Source: a virus. Taken from it: DNA of 54,344 nt. Both the position numbers and the translations under genes were made by a program. Where the stretch lies: the IMG/VR virus record IMGVR_UViG_3300048925_000666, positions 1 through 54,344 of that record; one strand, written 5' to 3'. The notes under the pieces were generated by a model. The model was not told the origin of the DNA, made no database searches, and saw only the letters and a program-made list of their open reading frames with translations. Below are positions 1-6,114 of the stretch, piece after piece (position 1 is the first letter of the stretch; each line of letters begins with the position of its first letter).

Positions 1-528
1 TCACTGGCCCAGATTGCCCAGCAGGTCGGCCTGAACGATCTCCACCCAGTATTCGTCCGGATCGCTGATAAAGGCTACGTGCTTCATGCCTTTGTCCAGG
101 CGTTTGACGAAGGGCACGCCCAATGACTCGAAACGCGCGCAGGCCGCCTCGATGTCCGGCACCGAGAAACAGATGTGCCCGAAGCCGCGTGGGTCCTTGT
201 TGCCGTTGTGGTACTGCGAGTCATCGCTTTCGCTGCCCCAGTTATGGGTCAGTTCCAGCACCGACTCGCGGCTGAAGGTGTAGCTCATCCGCGCTGCGTC
301 ATCCTCCGGCACCTCGACGCCCTTGGTCATCGCCAGGAAAAACAGCGAAAACTTCGCCTCTGGAAAATCCACCTTGCGCAGCAAACCCATGCCCAGCACC
401 CGCGTGTAGAAATCCAGCGAACGCGCCGGATCCTTCACCCGCAACATCGTGTGATTGAACACGTAATCCTGCGTGACGGCATCGGGCGTTGTGCAGACAC
501 CGGGTTGGGTTTCGCTCTGGAAGGACAT
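1..528 (-). CDS. gloA: Lactoylglutathione lyase (glyoxalase I), host gene
   Basis: Glyoxalase I isomerises the methylglyoxal-glutathione hemithioacetal to S-lactoylglutathione in the cytoplasm. The 175-residue protein has the single glyoxalase fold with candidate metal ligands His in NHTMLRV, Glu in VLELTHNWG, His in GHICFSV and Glu in YWVEIV. The length and the N-terminal extension before the fold fit the longer, zinc-dependent class rather than the short Ni-type E. coli enzyme. The stop codon is the first three bases of the window. I chose the ATG at 528 (MSFQSE); the frame stays open upstream to 909 but runs through the REP doublet and the prophage junction. This is the only host gene in view. 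Confidence 0.95.
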   Translation of the reverse strand: MSFQSETQPGVCTTPDAVTQDYVFNHTMLRVKDPARSLDFYTRVLGMGLLRKVDFPEAKFSLFFLAMTKGVEVPEDDAARMSYTFSRESVLELTHNWGSESDDSQYHNGNKDPRGFGHICFSVPDIEAACARFESLGVPFVKRLDKGMKHVAFISDPDEYWVEIVQADLLGNLGQ

Positions 529-611
529 GGCAGGCTGCTCGTGAGGAGTGGTCAGGCAGTTTAGAAAGCCGCCGGGCGGGCGAGGTAATACTGGATTACT
601 ACTGTGCGGAC

Positions 612-742
612 TGTAGGAGCGCGCTTGCCCGCGATCTGCCGGGAACCGGCAGCGAACCCTGCCCACGCGGTGAGTCTGAAGCTCGGTGTTTGCGGGTTTT
701 ACGGCGGGTTTGCCGCCGGTCGCGGGCAAGCGCGCTCCTACA
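612..742. repeat. Inverted REP doublet (REPIN-like)
   Basis: The segment TGTAGGAGCGCGCTTGCC at 612-629, continuing to 635, recurs as its reverse complement at 720-742 with about 22 identical bases. Each unit is a classic Pseudomonas REP sequence (GTAGGAGCG-type with an internal stem), and the two face each other about 85 bases apart. Such doublets are scattered in intergenic DNA of fluorescens-group genomes and mark this stretch as host chromosome. Confidence 0.85.
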
Positions 743-824
743 CAGGGTGGGCTTATAACCACGTAGTAGACCGCTACTATTTCTAGGTTCGGTAAGAGAC
801 TGTTTTTACAGGGGTTCACAGTCT

Positions 825-868
825 TCCCCAAAACCTCCCCAATATATCCCCAAAACCCTCCCCAAAAA
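825..868. repeat. Four phased TCCCCAA repeats beside int (candidate arm-type sites of attL)
   Basis: TCCCCAAAAC at 825, TCCCCAATAT at 836, TCCCCAAAAC at 847 and TCCCCAAAAA at 859 are spaced 11, 11 and 12 bases, about one helical turn each. The array ends at the last base before the integrase stop codon. Short phased repeats next to int are typical of the arm sites that tyrosine integrases and their accessory proteins bind. The core site is not identifiable because the other prophage end is outside the window; the junction should lie between the REP doublet and about 825. Confidence 0.5.
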
Positions 869-1972
869 TCAGGCGTAGGCGACGTCGATCCACTCGGTGC
901 CCCGCCCATCTTTGTAGAGCTCGGTCATGGCGGAGTTTTTGTGTCCGAGCAGCTTCTGAGGGTTCCGGCCTTCCTTTTCGTGAAGCCGGGCAGACAGAGA
1001 CCGCATCTCATGGAACGAGGGGGGAGCACCTTCGAAAAGAATTTCGGCCTTCGCCGCCGCTTTGTCCCGCGCCGCCGCGAACCCAACGGTAAGCGCATTC
1101 AACGATACGGGATTGCCTGCGGTCGTGCTGGTCGACTTTCTGCCGTGGTGCACCAGGTGCTTCGAAACTACGCTGTCTCGGCACTTCTTGACCAGGTCCT
1201 TCAAATTCAGATCGGCGCAGGCCAGGGTCAGGGATGTGCTGATCCGCAGCCGGGCGCCGGTTTTGGACTGGACCACGTGCAGCGCTTCGTCGTGCACGTC
1301 CTTGAACTGCATTTTATGGATGTCATCGCGGCGCTGTCCGGTGAGCAGGGCGATTTCCATCGCTCGCTTCAGCCAGGTGGGCGCCTCGGCATGGATGAGT
1401 AGCCAGAATTCAAAGCTCAGCCGCTGGCGCTGGACCTTGGTGCGGACAGCGCGGGTGACCGATACCGGATTGTTCTTGGCCCAGCCCATCGCCATGGCTT
1501 CGCGGAACAGGTCATGGAGGAGGGAGCGCATCGCTTTCGCCATTTGGGCCTTGCCTTCAGCTTCCATCGACTTCACGTAGGCCGACACGTCAAACGTGCT
1601 GATCTCCTTCAGATCCATCTCTCCGAAGTGCCGCTCGAGCTGACTCAGCCGGCGGCCGATCGTGGCAACGCTGGAAGCGGCGAGCCCGCGCTTCGCGTAT
1701 TCAGTCCTGTATTCGACCACCCATTCGCTGAATGTTCGCCGCGGGCCTTCCGCAATGCGGTCAGAAAGCTGGTTAGGGTATGTCGACCTCAGAATCATGT
1801 TCTGGGTGTGCGCTTCGTGAATTGCCGATTCTTTATCCGTGCCCAGACCGTACACACGACCCGTCTCCGGGTCGCGGTAGGTGTAGTAGGTCTTGCCGTT
1901 GCGAGCGTCGGTTTTGCGGTACAGGTTTGCCGGAAGATCTTTGGAACCTGATTTACGCGGCCTTGGCGCCAT
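869..1972 (-). CDS. int: Lambda-type phage integrase (tyrosine recombinase)
   Basis: Site-specific recombinase that inserts and excises the prophage. The 367-residue protein has an N-terminal arm-binding region, a SAM-like core-binding domain (about 80-180) and a catalytic domain with Arg in TGQRRDD (about 214), Lys in QSKTG (237), HEMR (321-324), LLGHK (His 344) and the nucleophile Tyr in ELYKD (353). The stretch from HEMRSLSARL onward closely follows lambda Int. I chose ATG 1972 (MAPRPRK) behind GAGAGACC; an in-frame ATG 15 bases earlier has a poorer site. It overlaps xis by 20 bases, as in lambda. Confidence 0.95.
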   Translation of the reverse strand: MAPRPRKSGSKDLPANLYRKTDARNGKTYYTYRDPETGRVYGLGTDKESAIHEAHTQNMILRSTYPNQLSDRIAEGPRRTFSEWVVEYRTEYAKRGLAASSVATIGRRLSQLERHFGEMDLKEISTFDVSAYVKSMEAEGKAQMAKAMRSLLHDLFREAMAMGWAKNNPVSVTRAVRTKVQRQRLSFEFWLLIHAEAPTWLKRAMEIALLTGQRRDDIHKMQFKDVHDEALHVVQSKTGARLRISTSLTLACADLNLKDLVKKCRDSVVSKHLVHHGRKSTSTTAGNPVSLNALTVGFAAARDKAAAKAEILFEGAPPSFHEMRSLSARLHEKEGRNPQKLLGHKNSAMTELYKDGRGTEWIDVAYA

Positions 1973-2168
1973 GTCGGTCTCTCGCAATGCGTCTGGCCAG
2001 CGAGCCAGGTTTCAGATACTGGGCTGAAAGCTCAACATAATAGCTGCGCCCGTGCTTGAGTGGTGCAGGGAAGATGAAGCCCTCGCGCGCCCACTTGCGC
2101 AGCGTGCTGAGCTTTGGCGGAGGGTCGAAATTCGATTCGCCCCATTTCTCCAGCGATACCTTGGCCAT
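1953..2168 (-). CDS. xis: Excisionase, lambda Xis-like
   Basis: This 71-residue basic protein carries a winged-helix MerR/Xis-type motif: LSTLRKWAREGFIFPAPLKH resembles the lambda Xis segment around RRWVRESRIFPPPVKDGREY. It is expected to bend attachment-site DNA and steer Int toward excision. Its 3' end overlaps the 5' end of int, so the two are translated from one message, the arrangement found in lambda. The family assignment rests on this motif, size and position. Confidence 0.8.
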   Translation of the reverse strand: MAKVSLEKWGESNFDPPPKLSTLRKWAREGFIFPAPLKHGRSYYVELSAQYLKPGSLARRIARDRHGAKAA

Positions 2169-2185
2169 GTTGGCTACCTCCGGGT

Positions 2186-2518
2186 CTATGCGGGGTTGAG
2201 TGGTTGCGTTGCTTTGGCGATGGTTGCCTCGAAGCGACTGGCAAGCGCCGCGTTCACCTCTGCTTTGGTGGTGCTTTCGTCCGTGCCCTTGGCGCGATGC
2301 AGGGTTTCGTACCGGCGGAGGGTTTCAGCAGCCTCGATGAGGTCGGCCAGGAGAGCTTCGTTTGCTTCCTTCGCGCCACGCTGCCGGCCGACGGCGTAAG
2401 AGGCGTCCTGAAACTGGATTGCTTCGTCGCCGAGCACGCCGATGCGCTTAAGGTGCTGCGAATGAATGCGCTCGATGAGGGCCTGATCTTGTTGATGGAT
2501 CGGATTTTCTCTGGACAT
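2186..2518 (-). CDS. Small helical early protein of unknown function
   Basis: A 110-residue, mostly alpha-helical soluble protein (MSRENPIHQQ start, then Ala/Glu/Lys-rich helices such as KEANEALLADLIEAAETL). It lies 17 bases upstream of xis on the same strand and is probably part of the pL transcript. I recognise no domain. Similar small helical proteins are common between xis and the recombination genes of Pseudomonas prophages. Confidence 0.6.
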   Translation of the reverse strand: MSRENPIHQQDQALIERIHSQHLKRIGVLGDEAIQFQDASYAVGRQRGAKEANEALLADLIEAAETLRRYETLHRAKGTDESTTKAEVNAALASRFEATIAKATQPLNPA

Positions 2519-2603
2519 GCGTATCTCCCGCCTGCTTCGGAAAGCAGGCTATAGTGGTCTGCTGGAAATAGCCGCTCGTCGGAACGCGAGCACTATCAAG
2601 GAG

Positions 2604-2627
2604 TTGGCTACTCAATGAGGTAGCCAA
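2604..2627 (+). promoter_or_regulatory. Inverted repeat covering the ribosome binding site of the 2633 gene
   Basis: TTGGCTACTCA pairs with TGAGGTAGCCAA, a long stem with one bulged base. It ends inside the AAAGG that precedes the ATG at 2633. As RNA it would hide the ribosome binding site; as DNA it could be an operator. A second hairpin (CCTGCTT CGGA AAGCAGG, 2531-2548) lies just upstream. Confidence 0.4.
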
Positions 2628-2632
2628 AGGAA

Positions 2633-2860
2633 ATGGAATTTATGCGACCGAAACCTATTGATTCACCAAACGCGCTCGACCTCGTCAAGGAGCTGGATGA
2701 CGCAACCGAGCAGATGATGGCTATCGGAGTCGACCAGGTCGGCACGCCTCAGTGGCAGGAAGCTTTCGAGCGGCAGCAGCGCGCCTTCCGAGGTTGGCGC
2801 GACTATCTGTATCTCAAGGCGGACGAGAAGCCGCCAGCGCGGCTGCTGAGCATCGCCTGA
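2633..2860 (+). CDS. Small plus-strand protein of unknown function
   Basis: A 75-residue acidic protein (MEFMRPKPIDSPNALDL) reading against the surrounding early operon. AAAGG lies just before the ATG and a hairpin overlaps that site. A second in-frame ATG at 2642 would remove three residues. No domain recognised. Its orientation suggests an independently expressed accessory gene. Confidence 0.55.
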   Translation: MEFMRPKPIDSPNALDLVKELDDATEQMMAIGVDQVGTPQWQEAFERQQRAFRGWRDYLYLKADEKPPARLLSIA

Positions 2861-2904
2861 TCGCCCGCCGTACACCGGCAGGCATGTGGATGATGGGGAA
2901 GGGG

Positions 2905-3357
2905 TTACTTGTCAGATGTGCGTTTGCGCGCGGCAAGCACCAAGGCTTTCGACGCCTTAGCGACACCCCCGACAACGTCGTCGGGCAGGATTGCGGTATT
3001 ACAGTGCGGGCATAGCGGCGCGGTCTTTGTGCTGCGCCATGCTTCGTCCATCACCTTCGCCGCCCGGCTGCGCGCTTGGAATTGTTCGGCCTCAGCCAGC
3101 TCAGCCTCGCGGCGCTTGATCCGCCCGGCCGCCGCGCTGAACATGCTCACCAGTCCCTCAAATGCATCGAAGGCCTCAACCTCGGTCTCGCAATCACTGC
3201 ACCAGATGCGGCGCTCGTTGTGGTCGTAGACGAGCTTCCGGTGTTGACATGAAGATGTCGGCCGGCGCGTCAGGCCACGCGCTACCCGCAAGTCTTCGAT
3301 CTGGACGACCTTCACGCCGTAAAGGTAGTCCTGCGGCTCAATTGGGGCTTTGCTCAT
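2905..3357 (-). CDS. Protein with paired CxxC zinc-binding motifs
   Basis: A 150-residue protein with a Cys/His set near the N-terminus (CQH...CSDC) and a second CPHC motif near residue 125, separated by a long charged helix (AAAGRIKRREAELAEAEQFQARS contains it). This looks like a split zinc ribbon around a coiled coil. The start at 3357 follows a strong AAGGAGG; the longer frame upstream covers the neighbouring small gene. It overlaps the next gene upstream by four bases (ATGA), so the two are probably translationally coupled. Function unknown. Confidence 0.75.
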   Translation of the reverse strand: MSKAPIEPQDYLYGVKVVQIEDLRVARGLTRRPTSSCQHRKLVYDHNERRIWCSDCETEVEAFDAFEGLVSMFSAAAGRIKRREAELAEAEQFQARSRAAKVMDEAWRSTKTAPLCPHCNTAILPDDVVGGVAKASKALVLAARKRTSDK

Positions 3358-3509
3358 GCCGCCTCCTTGCCGCGCTGCCACCAGTGCCAGGCGCGGGCCA
3401 TGAAACGATCCAGATAGCTGCCATTGCTCAGGCGCTGGGATTGGCACCAGGCCAGAGTGCAGTTGTGATAGTCGGCGTACTCAAGTTCGAATCGATCGCG
3501 GTCGGTCAT
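3354..3509 (-). CDS. 51-residue early protein
   Basis: A short gene (MTDRDRFELEYADYHNC to WHWWQRGKEAA) that overlaps its neighbours by ATGA at both ends, filling exactly the space between them, which strongly supports it as real. The GGCAAGGAGGC near its 3' end doubles as the ribosome binding site of the next gene. Rich in Trp and Arg at the C-terminus. No function assignable. Confidence 0.75.
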   Translation of the reverse strand: MTDRDRFELEYADYHNCTLAWCQSQRLSNGSYLDRFMARAWHWWQRGKEAA

Positions 3510-3946
3510 AGGGCCACCTGCTGGATCTGCTCATCGACCCATTTGCGCATGCGCTCCCATCGGCGCTCTGGCGTGTCGCGGATGAACTTGTAGTGGCCGC
3601 CAGGCTGTTCTTCGTAGCTCCCGTCACGCTCGTCGTTCTCGAACACGATCTCCGCCGCCATTGCCTCGGCAATACCGAAGGCTTTGGATACGCTTTCGCG
3701 GCAGTGAGCGTCGATGCTGCTCATGTCGAGTCCTCGCTTCGCGCCGAGCACGCCCAGGGTGCAGAACTCACCATCCGCCTCAAGAGTGTCTTTTGTCAGC
3801 CGTTTAACCGGCATCGCCTCCAGCGCATCGCGCAGTTCCATCAGGAACGCTTGGCCGCGCTTGCCCTTGATGGCCGATGTCACCGCGCCGCGCCAGCAAA
3901 TCAGGCTCCAGCCGCCACAGTCGTCGCTATATCCGCTGCGGCTCAT
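3506..3946 (-). CDS. Conserved-looking early protein of unknown function
   Basis: A 146-residue soluble protein beginning MSRSGYSDDCGGW. I chose ATG 3946 because it overlaps the preceding stop (ATGA) with GGGGGTGAAG just upstream; the longer frame to 4009 lies inside the upstream gene. The N-terminal motif SDDCGGWSLICWRGAV and a mid-protein LTKDTLEADGEFCTLGVLG are seen. Such proteins are common in Pseudomonas early operons but I know of no assigned activity. Confidence 0.7.
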   Translation of the reverse strand: MSRSGYSDDCGGWSLICWRGAVTSAIKGKRGQAFLMELRDALEAMPVKRLTKDTLEADGEFCTLGVLGAKRGLDMSSIDAHCRESVSKAFGIAEAMAAEIVFENDERDGSYEEQPGGHYKFIRDTPERRWERMRKWVDEQIQQVAL

Positions 3947-4515
3947 GACTTCACCCCCTTGCCCAGCAGCACGTCGGTGACCACTTCCCAAAGTTTTGCC
4001 GGTGACCACTGGAAGCGGTCGAAGTCGGTGTCAGGCTGGATGCCGTAGCGGCAGGTTGAATGGGCGCCGGCCGGATAATCACCGCGCTTCTGCATGATTG
4101 TTGCTACGCGCCCGTCGCCGCCGGGTTCGGTGCGGTGGTAGTCGTAAGCAATGGTGTTGTAGTCGTCGCCTGCTTGCACCTTGAAGGTAGTTTCCCAGTT
4201 CAGGTGCGCACGTCCGTCCGGCGTCCAAGGGCGCCCACCGTTCTCACCGCGCTTGCCCTCATGCAGGTACAGCACAAAGTCGCCCTCGTCGTGGCGCTGC
4301 ATCTCGTAGCAGTGATTGATCTGTGTGCCAACGATCACCCGGGACATGAAGTTGAAGCGGTGATCGTGGATAGCCGAGTGTTCGAAGCAGGAACGGCGCG
4401 GCAGCTCGGGGTGCCAAACGTGCAGGCGCTGGCTCCCCTCTAACTGCACCTGGACGAAGCCCAGGCCGTGCAGGGTGATCTTGTCGGTCATGATGTCGTC
4501 GATAATCATGGGCAT
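3943..4515 (-). CDS. Cupin-like early protein (HDH motif)
   Basis: A 190-residue protein with a histidine cluster SAIHDHRFNF and a later DYHRTEPG, the spacing of ligands in cupin or double-stranded beta-helix folds. It is coupled by ATGA to the downstream gene. The 5459-6046 gene has a comparable LHDHPWN motif, so the operon may carry two distant relatives. Start at 4515 follows GCGGAGCT. The metal-binding role is inference from the motif only. Confidence 0.65.
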   Translation of the reverse strand: MPMIIDDIMTDKITLHGLGFVQVQLEGSQRLHVWHPELPRRSCFEHSAIHDHRFNFMSRVIVGTQINHCYEMQRHDEGDFVLYLHEGKRGENGGRPWTPDGRAHLNWETTFKVQAGDDYNTIAYDYHRTEPGGDGRVATIMQKRGDYPAGAHSTCRYGIQPDTDFDRFQWSPAKLWEVVTDVLLGKGVKS

Positions 4516-4583
4516 AGCTCCGCATGGCCGCGCTCAGGCGCAGCAGGCAATGAGTAAATAAATCCGAGCCGGTAGGGCGGAAA

Positions 4584-4614
4584 GTAAGATTTTCCGGGCT
4601 GGGGTAAGATTTTC
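4584..4614. repeat. Two direct repeats GTAAGATTTTC spaced 20 bases
   Basis: GTAAGATTTTCCGGG at 4584 and GTAAGATTTTCTGGG at 4604, exactly two helical turns apart, lie in the roughly 100-base gap between two minus-strand genes. This could be an operator pair or a local promoter control site for 3943-4515. Nothing else is seen in this gap. Confidence 0.4.
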
Positions 4615-4620
4615 TGGGGG

Positions 4621-5262
4621 TTACTCGCCTTCGTTGGCGAGAGCGTTGAGGCGCAGGAAGGATGTCCCAGGGATTTCGTAGTCGCGCGGGATCAACAGCG
4701 CGGCCCGGGCGTTCCAGGCTTCCCACATCTGCTGTTGGTTTGGAGGCCCGTAGTTCGGATCGGGCATGCTGCCATGTATATCCCGCGTTGGCGCGCCGGT
4801 GCTGTACTTGGTCTTGAACCTCCGGCGGTGCCATGCCTCAAACGGCTCGCGCTCGGCTTCATCCACCGGCTGGGTCGATGCCGGTTCAGGTACGAGCTTC
4901 CTGAGCGTTCGGTGCAGGTCCGGCGGCAACCCTCTCTCTGCGTTGGTCAACACCTGCTCGACGACTGATTGCAGGTCATCAACCCGCTGATCGGCGATGG
5001 TCAGGCGTTGCTGCAGGGCGGCGATCTCTGCCTGGAGGCGGGTGACGTGGGCGTGGTGGACATCTGCCATAACGACCCATGGGCCGTGCGGCTTGTAGTC
5101 GATCTTGTTGCCGTCCTCGGACAGCATTTTCACGACGCGGTAGCGGTGCACTACCGGTTTCACGGCAGCCGGCGCCAGAGCGGCGGTTTGCTCTTCGCAG
5201 CTCATGCAGATGTCGCCCAGTGACAGGCAAATCGCGCAATCCTGATTCAATTCCTGACTCAT
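4621..5262 (-). CDS. Coiled-coil early protein with N-terminal Cys cluster
   Basis: A 213-residue protein: an N-terminal Cys-rich stretch (QDCAICLSLGDICMSCEEQ), a beta segment, a coiled coil (about residues 65-105, HVTRLQAEIAALQQRL...) and a C-terminal part rich in aromatic residues (EPFEAWHRRRFK, MWEAWNARAALL). The last section resembles the EA31/DUF551-like phage proteins that repeat a QQQMWEAWNARA motif. The start follows AGGAGGGG. It overlaps the upstream gene by ATGA. Function unknown. Confidence 0.7.
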   Translation of the reverse strand: MSQELNQDCAICLSLGDICMSCEEQTAALAPAAVKPVVHRYRVVKMLSEDGNKIDYKPHGPWVVMADVHHAHVTRLQAEIAALQQRLTIADQRVDDLQSVVEQVLTNAERGLPPDLHRTLRKLVPEPASTQPVDEAEREPFEAWHRRRFKTKYSTGAPTRDIHGSMPDPNYGPPNQQQMWEAWNARAALLIPRDYEIPGTSFLRLNALANEGE

Positions 5263-5462
5263 AACCCCTCCTGCGGATACGTGCCCACTTCGCCCTGGTC
5301 GGCGGCGTTGGCGGCTTGGATGATTTGGCGGGCGATGTCGCGGGCCTGCTTCGGTGTTACAGGTTCGAATGGCAGCTGGCGGAAGCTGATGACCGGGCTG
5401 CCTTCGGATGGCCTGGTGATGGTTGCAGTGACGGTGTGCCCGAGTGCTGGCGCTGTGTTCAT
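5259..5462 (-). CDS. 67-residue early protein
   Basis: Small protein (MNTAPALGHTVTATITRPS...) joined by ATGA overlaps to genes on both sides, which supports it being translated. The N-terminal half looks like beta strand and the C-terminal half helical (PKQARDIARQIIQAANAAD). No recognised family. Confidence 0.7.
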   Translation of the reverse strand: MNTAPALGHTVTATITRPSEGSPVISFRQLPFEPVTPKQARDIARQIIQAANAADQGEVGTYPQEGL

Positions 5463-6046
5463 GGCTTCTCACCTGTGTAGATGCGCCAATCGACCTTCTT
5501 GCCCTTCACCAGGAAGCCCCAGTCACCTTGCCAGCGGCTGGTGATGAAAAGGGTCCAGACGCCGCCCTCGGAGACCTGGTCTATTCGGTGGTATTGCCCG
5601 TGCAGAAGCACCGCTGTATCCCCGGTGTCGCGCCGGAGCCATTCGCAGGCATCCCGGGTGAGCCATTCATGCCACTTGGGGTCAGCGCCCTGAACCAGGC
5701 AGCTACGCACTGAGTCTTTCCACTCACTGCTGGCGGGTCGCTGCTCGACATACTTGCCGCGAAGGATCACGGTGCGGGCGTTCCAAGGGTGATCGTGCAG
5801 GTCCCGGTCAGCATCCGGACGCAGGATGTGGTGGATCCGGATCGACCATGGGAACCAGGCGTATCTGCCTATGTGCGTTCCTCGGTCATGCGGGTTGAAC
5901 AGCCACCACCGGCCCATGTACGTGTCCTGGCCGTCGGCAGACATGATGTGTTGGTAGGGCGTGCGCTGGGCGCGGGTGATCAACCAGTTGGCAACAGCAG
6001 GGCGCGCCAGCAGCTTGGCGAGCAGGCGCCAGATCAGATTTTTCAT
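5459..6046 (-). CDS. Cupin-like phage protein with LHDHPWN motif
   Basis: A 195-residue protein, first gene of the minus-strand block 6046 to 2905. The N-terminal 25 residues are basic and hydrophobic (MKNLIWRLLAKLLARPAVAN), possibly membrane-associating. The body has RDLHDHPWNARTVILRGKY and HGQYHRI, His pairs in cupin-like positions. AGGGAT precedes the ATG. Two GTAACC/GGTTAC palindromes sit just upstream and may control this block. Catalysis is unknown. Confidence 0.7.
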   Translation of the reverse strand: MKNLIWRLLAKLLARPAVANWLITRAQRTPYQHIMSADGQDTYMGRWWLFNPHDRGTHIGRYAWFPWSIRIHHILRPDADRDLHDHPWNARTVILRGKYVEQRPASSEWKDSVRSCLVQGADPKWHEWLTRDACEWLRRDTGDTAVLLHGQYHRIDQVSEGGVWTLFITSRWQGDWGFLVKGKKVDWRIYTGEKP

Positions 6047-6058
6047 TGCGATATCCCT

Positions 6059-6104
6059 GTAACCGATTCAGGTTACTTTTCGAGATGTAACCTCTGGAGG
6101 TTAC
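6059..6104 (-). promoter_or_regulatory. Pair of GTAACC/GGTTAC palindromes, candidate operators
   Basis: GTAACCGATTCAGGTTAC at 6059-6076 and GTAACCTCTGGAGGTTAC at 6087-6104 are both 18 bases. The second is palindromic over 8+8 bases around TG; the first has 6-base arms. Their centres are 28 bases apart. They fill the gap between the methyltransferase stop and the next gene's start on the minus strand. No T-run follows, so a terminator is unlikely; a dimeric repressor or activator site is the better reading. Confidence 0.55.
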
Positions 6105-6114
6105 TTATGGTGGA

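Noticed and set aside
745-824. tRNA or tmRNA 3' end as the integration target
   Set aside because: No acceptor stem, T-loop or CCA-type end is visible here; the att core cannot be named without the right junction.
529-909. 127-codon N-terminal extension of the glyoxalase frame
   Set aside because: It runs through the REP doublet and the prophage junction; the ATG at 528 gives a normal full-length enzyme.
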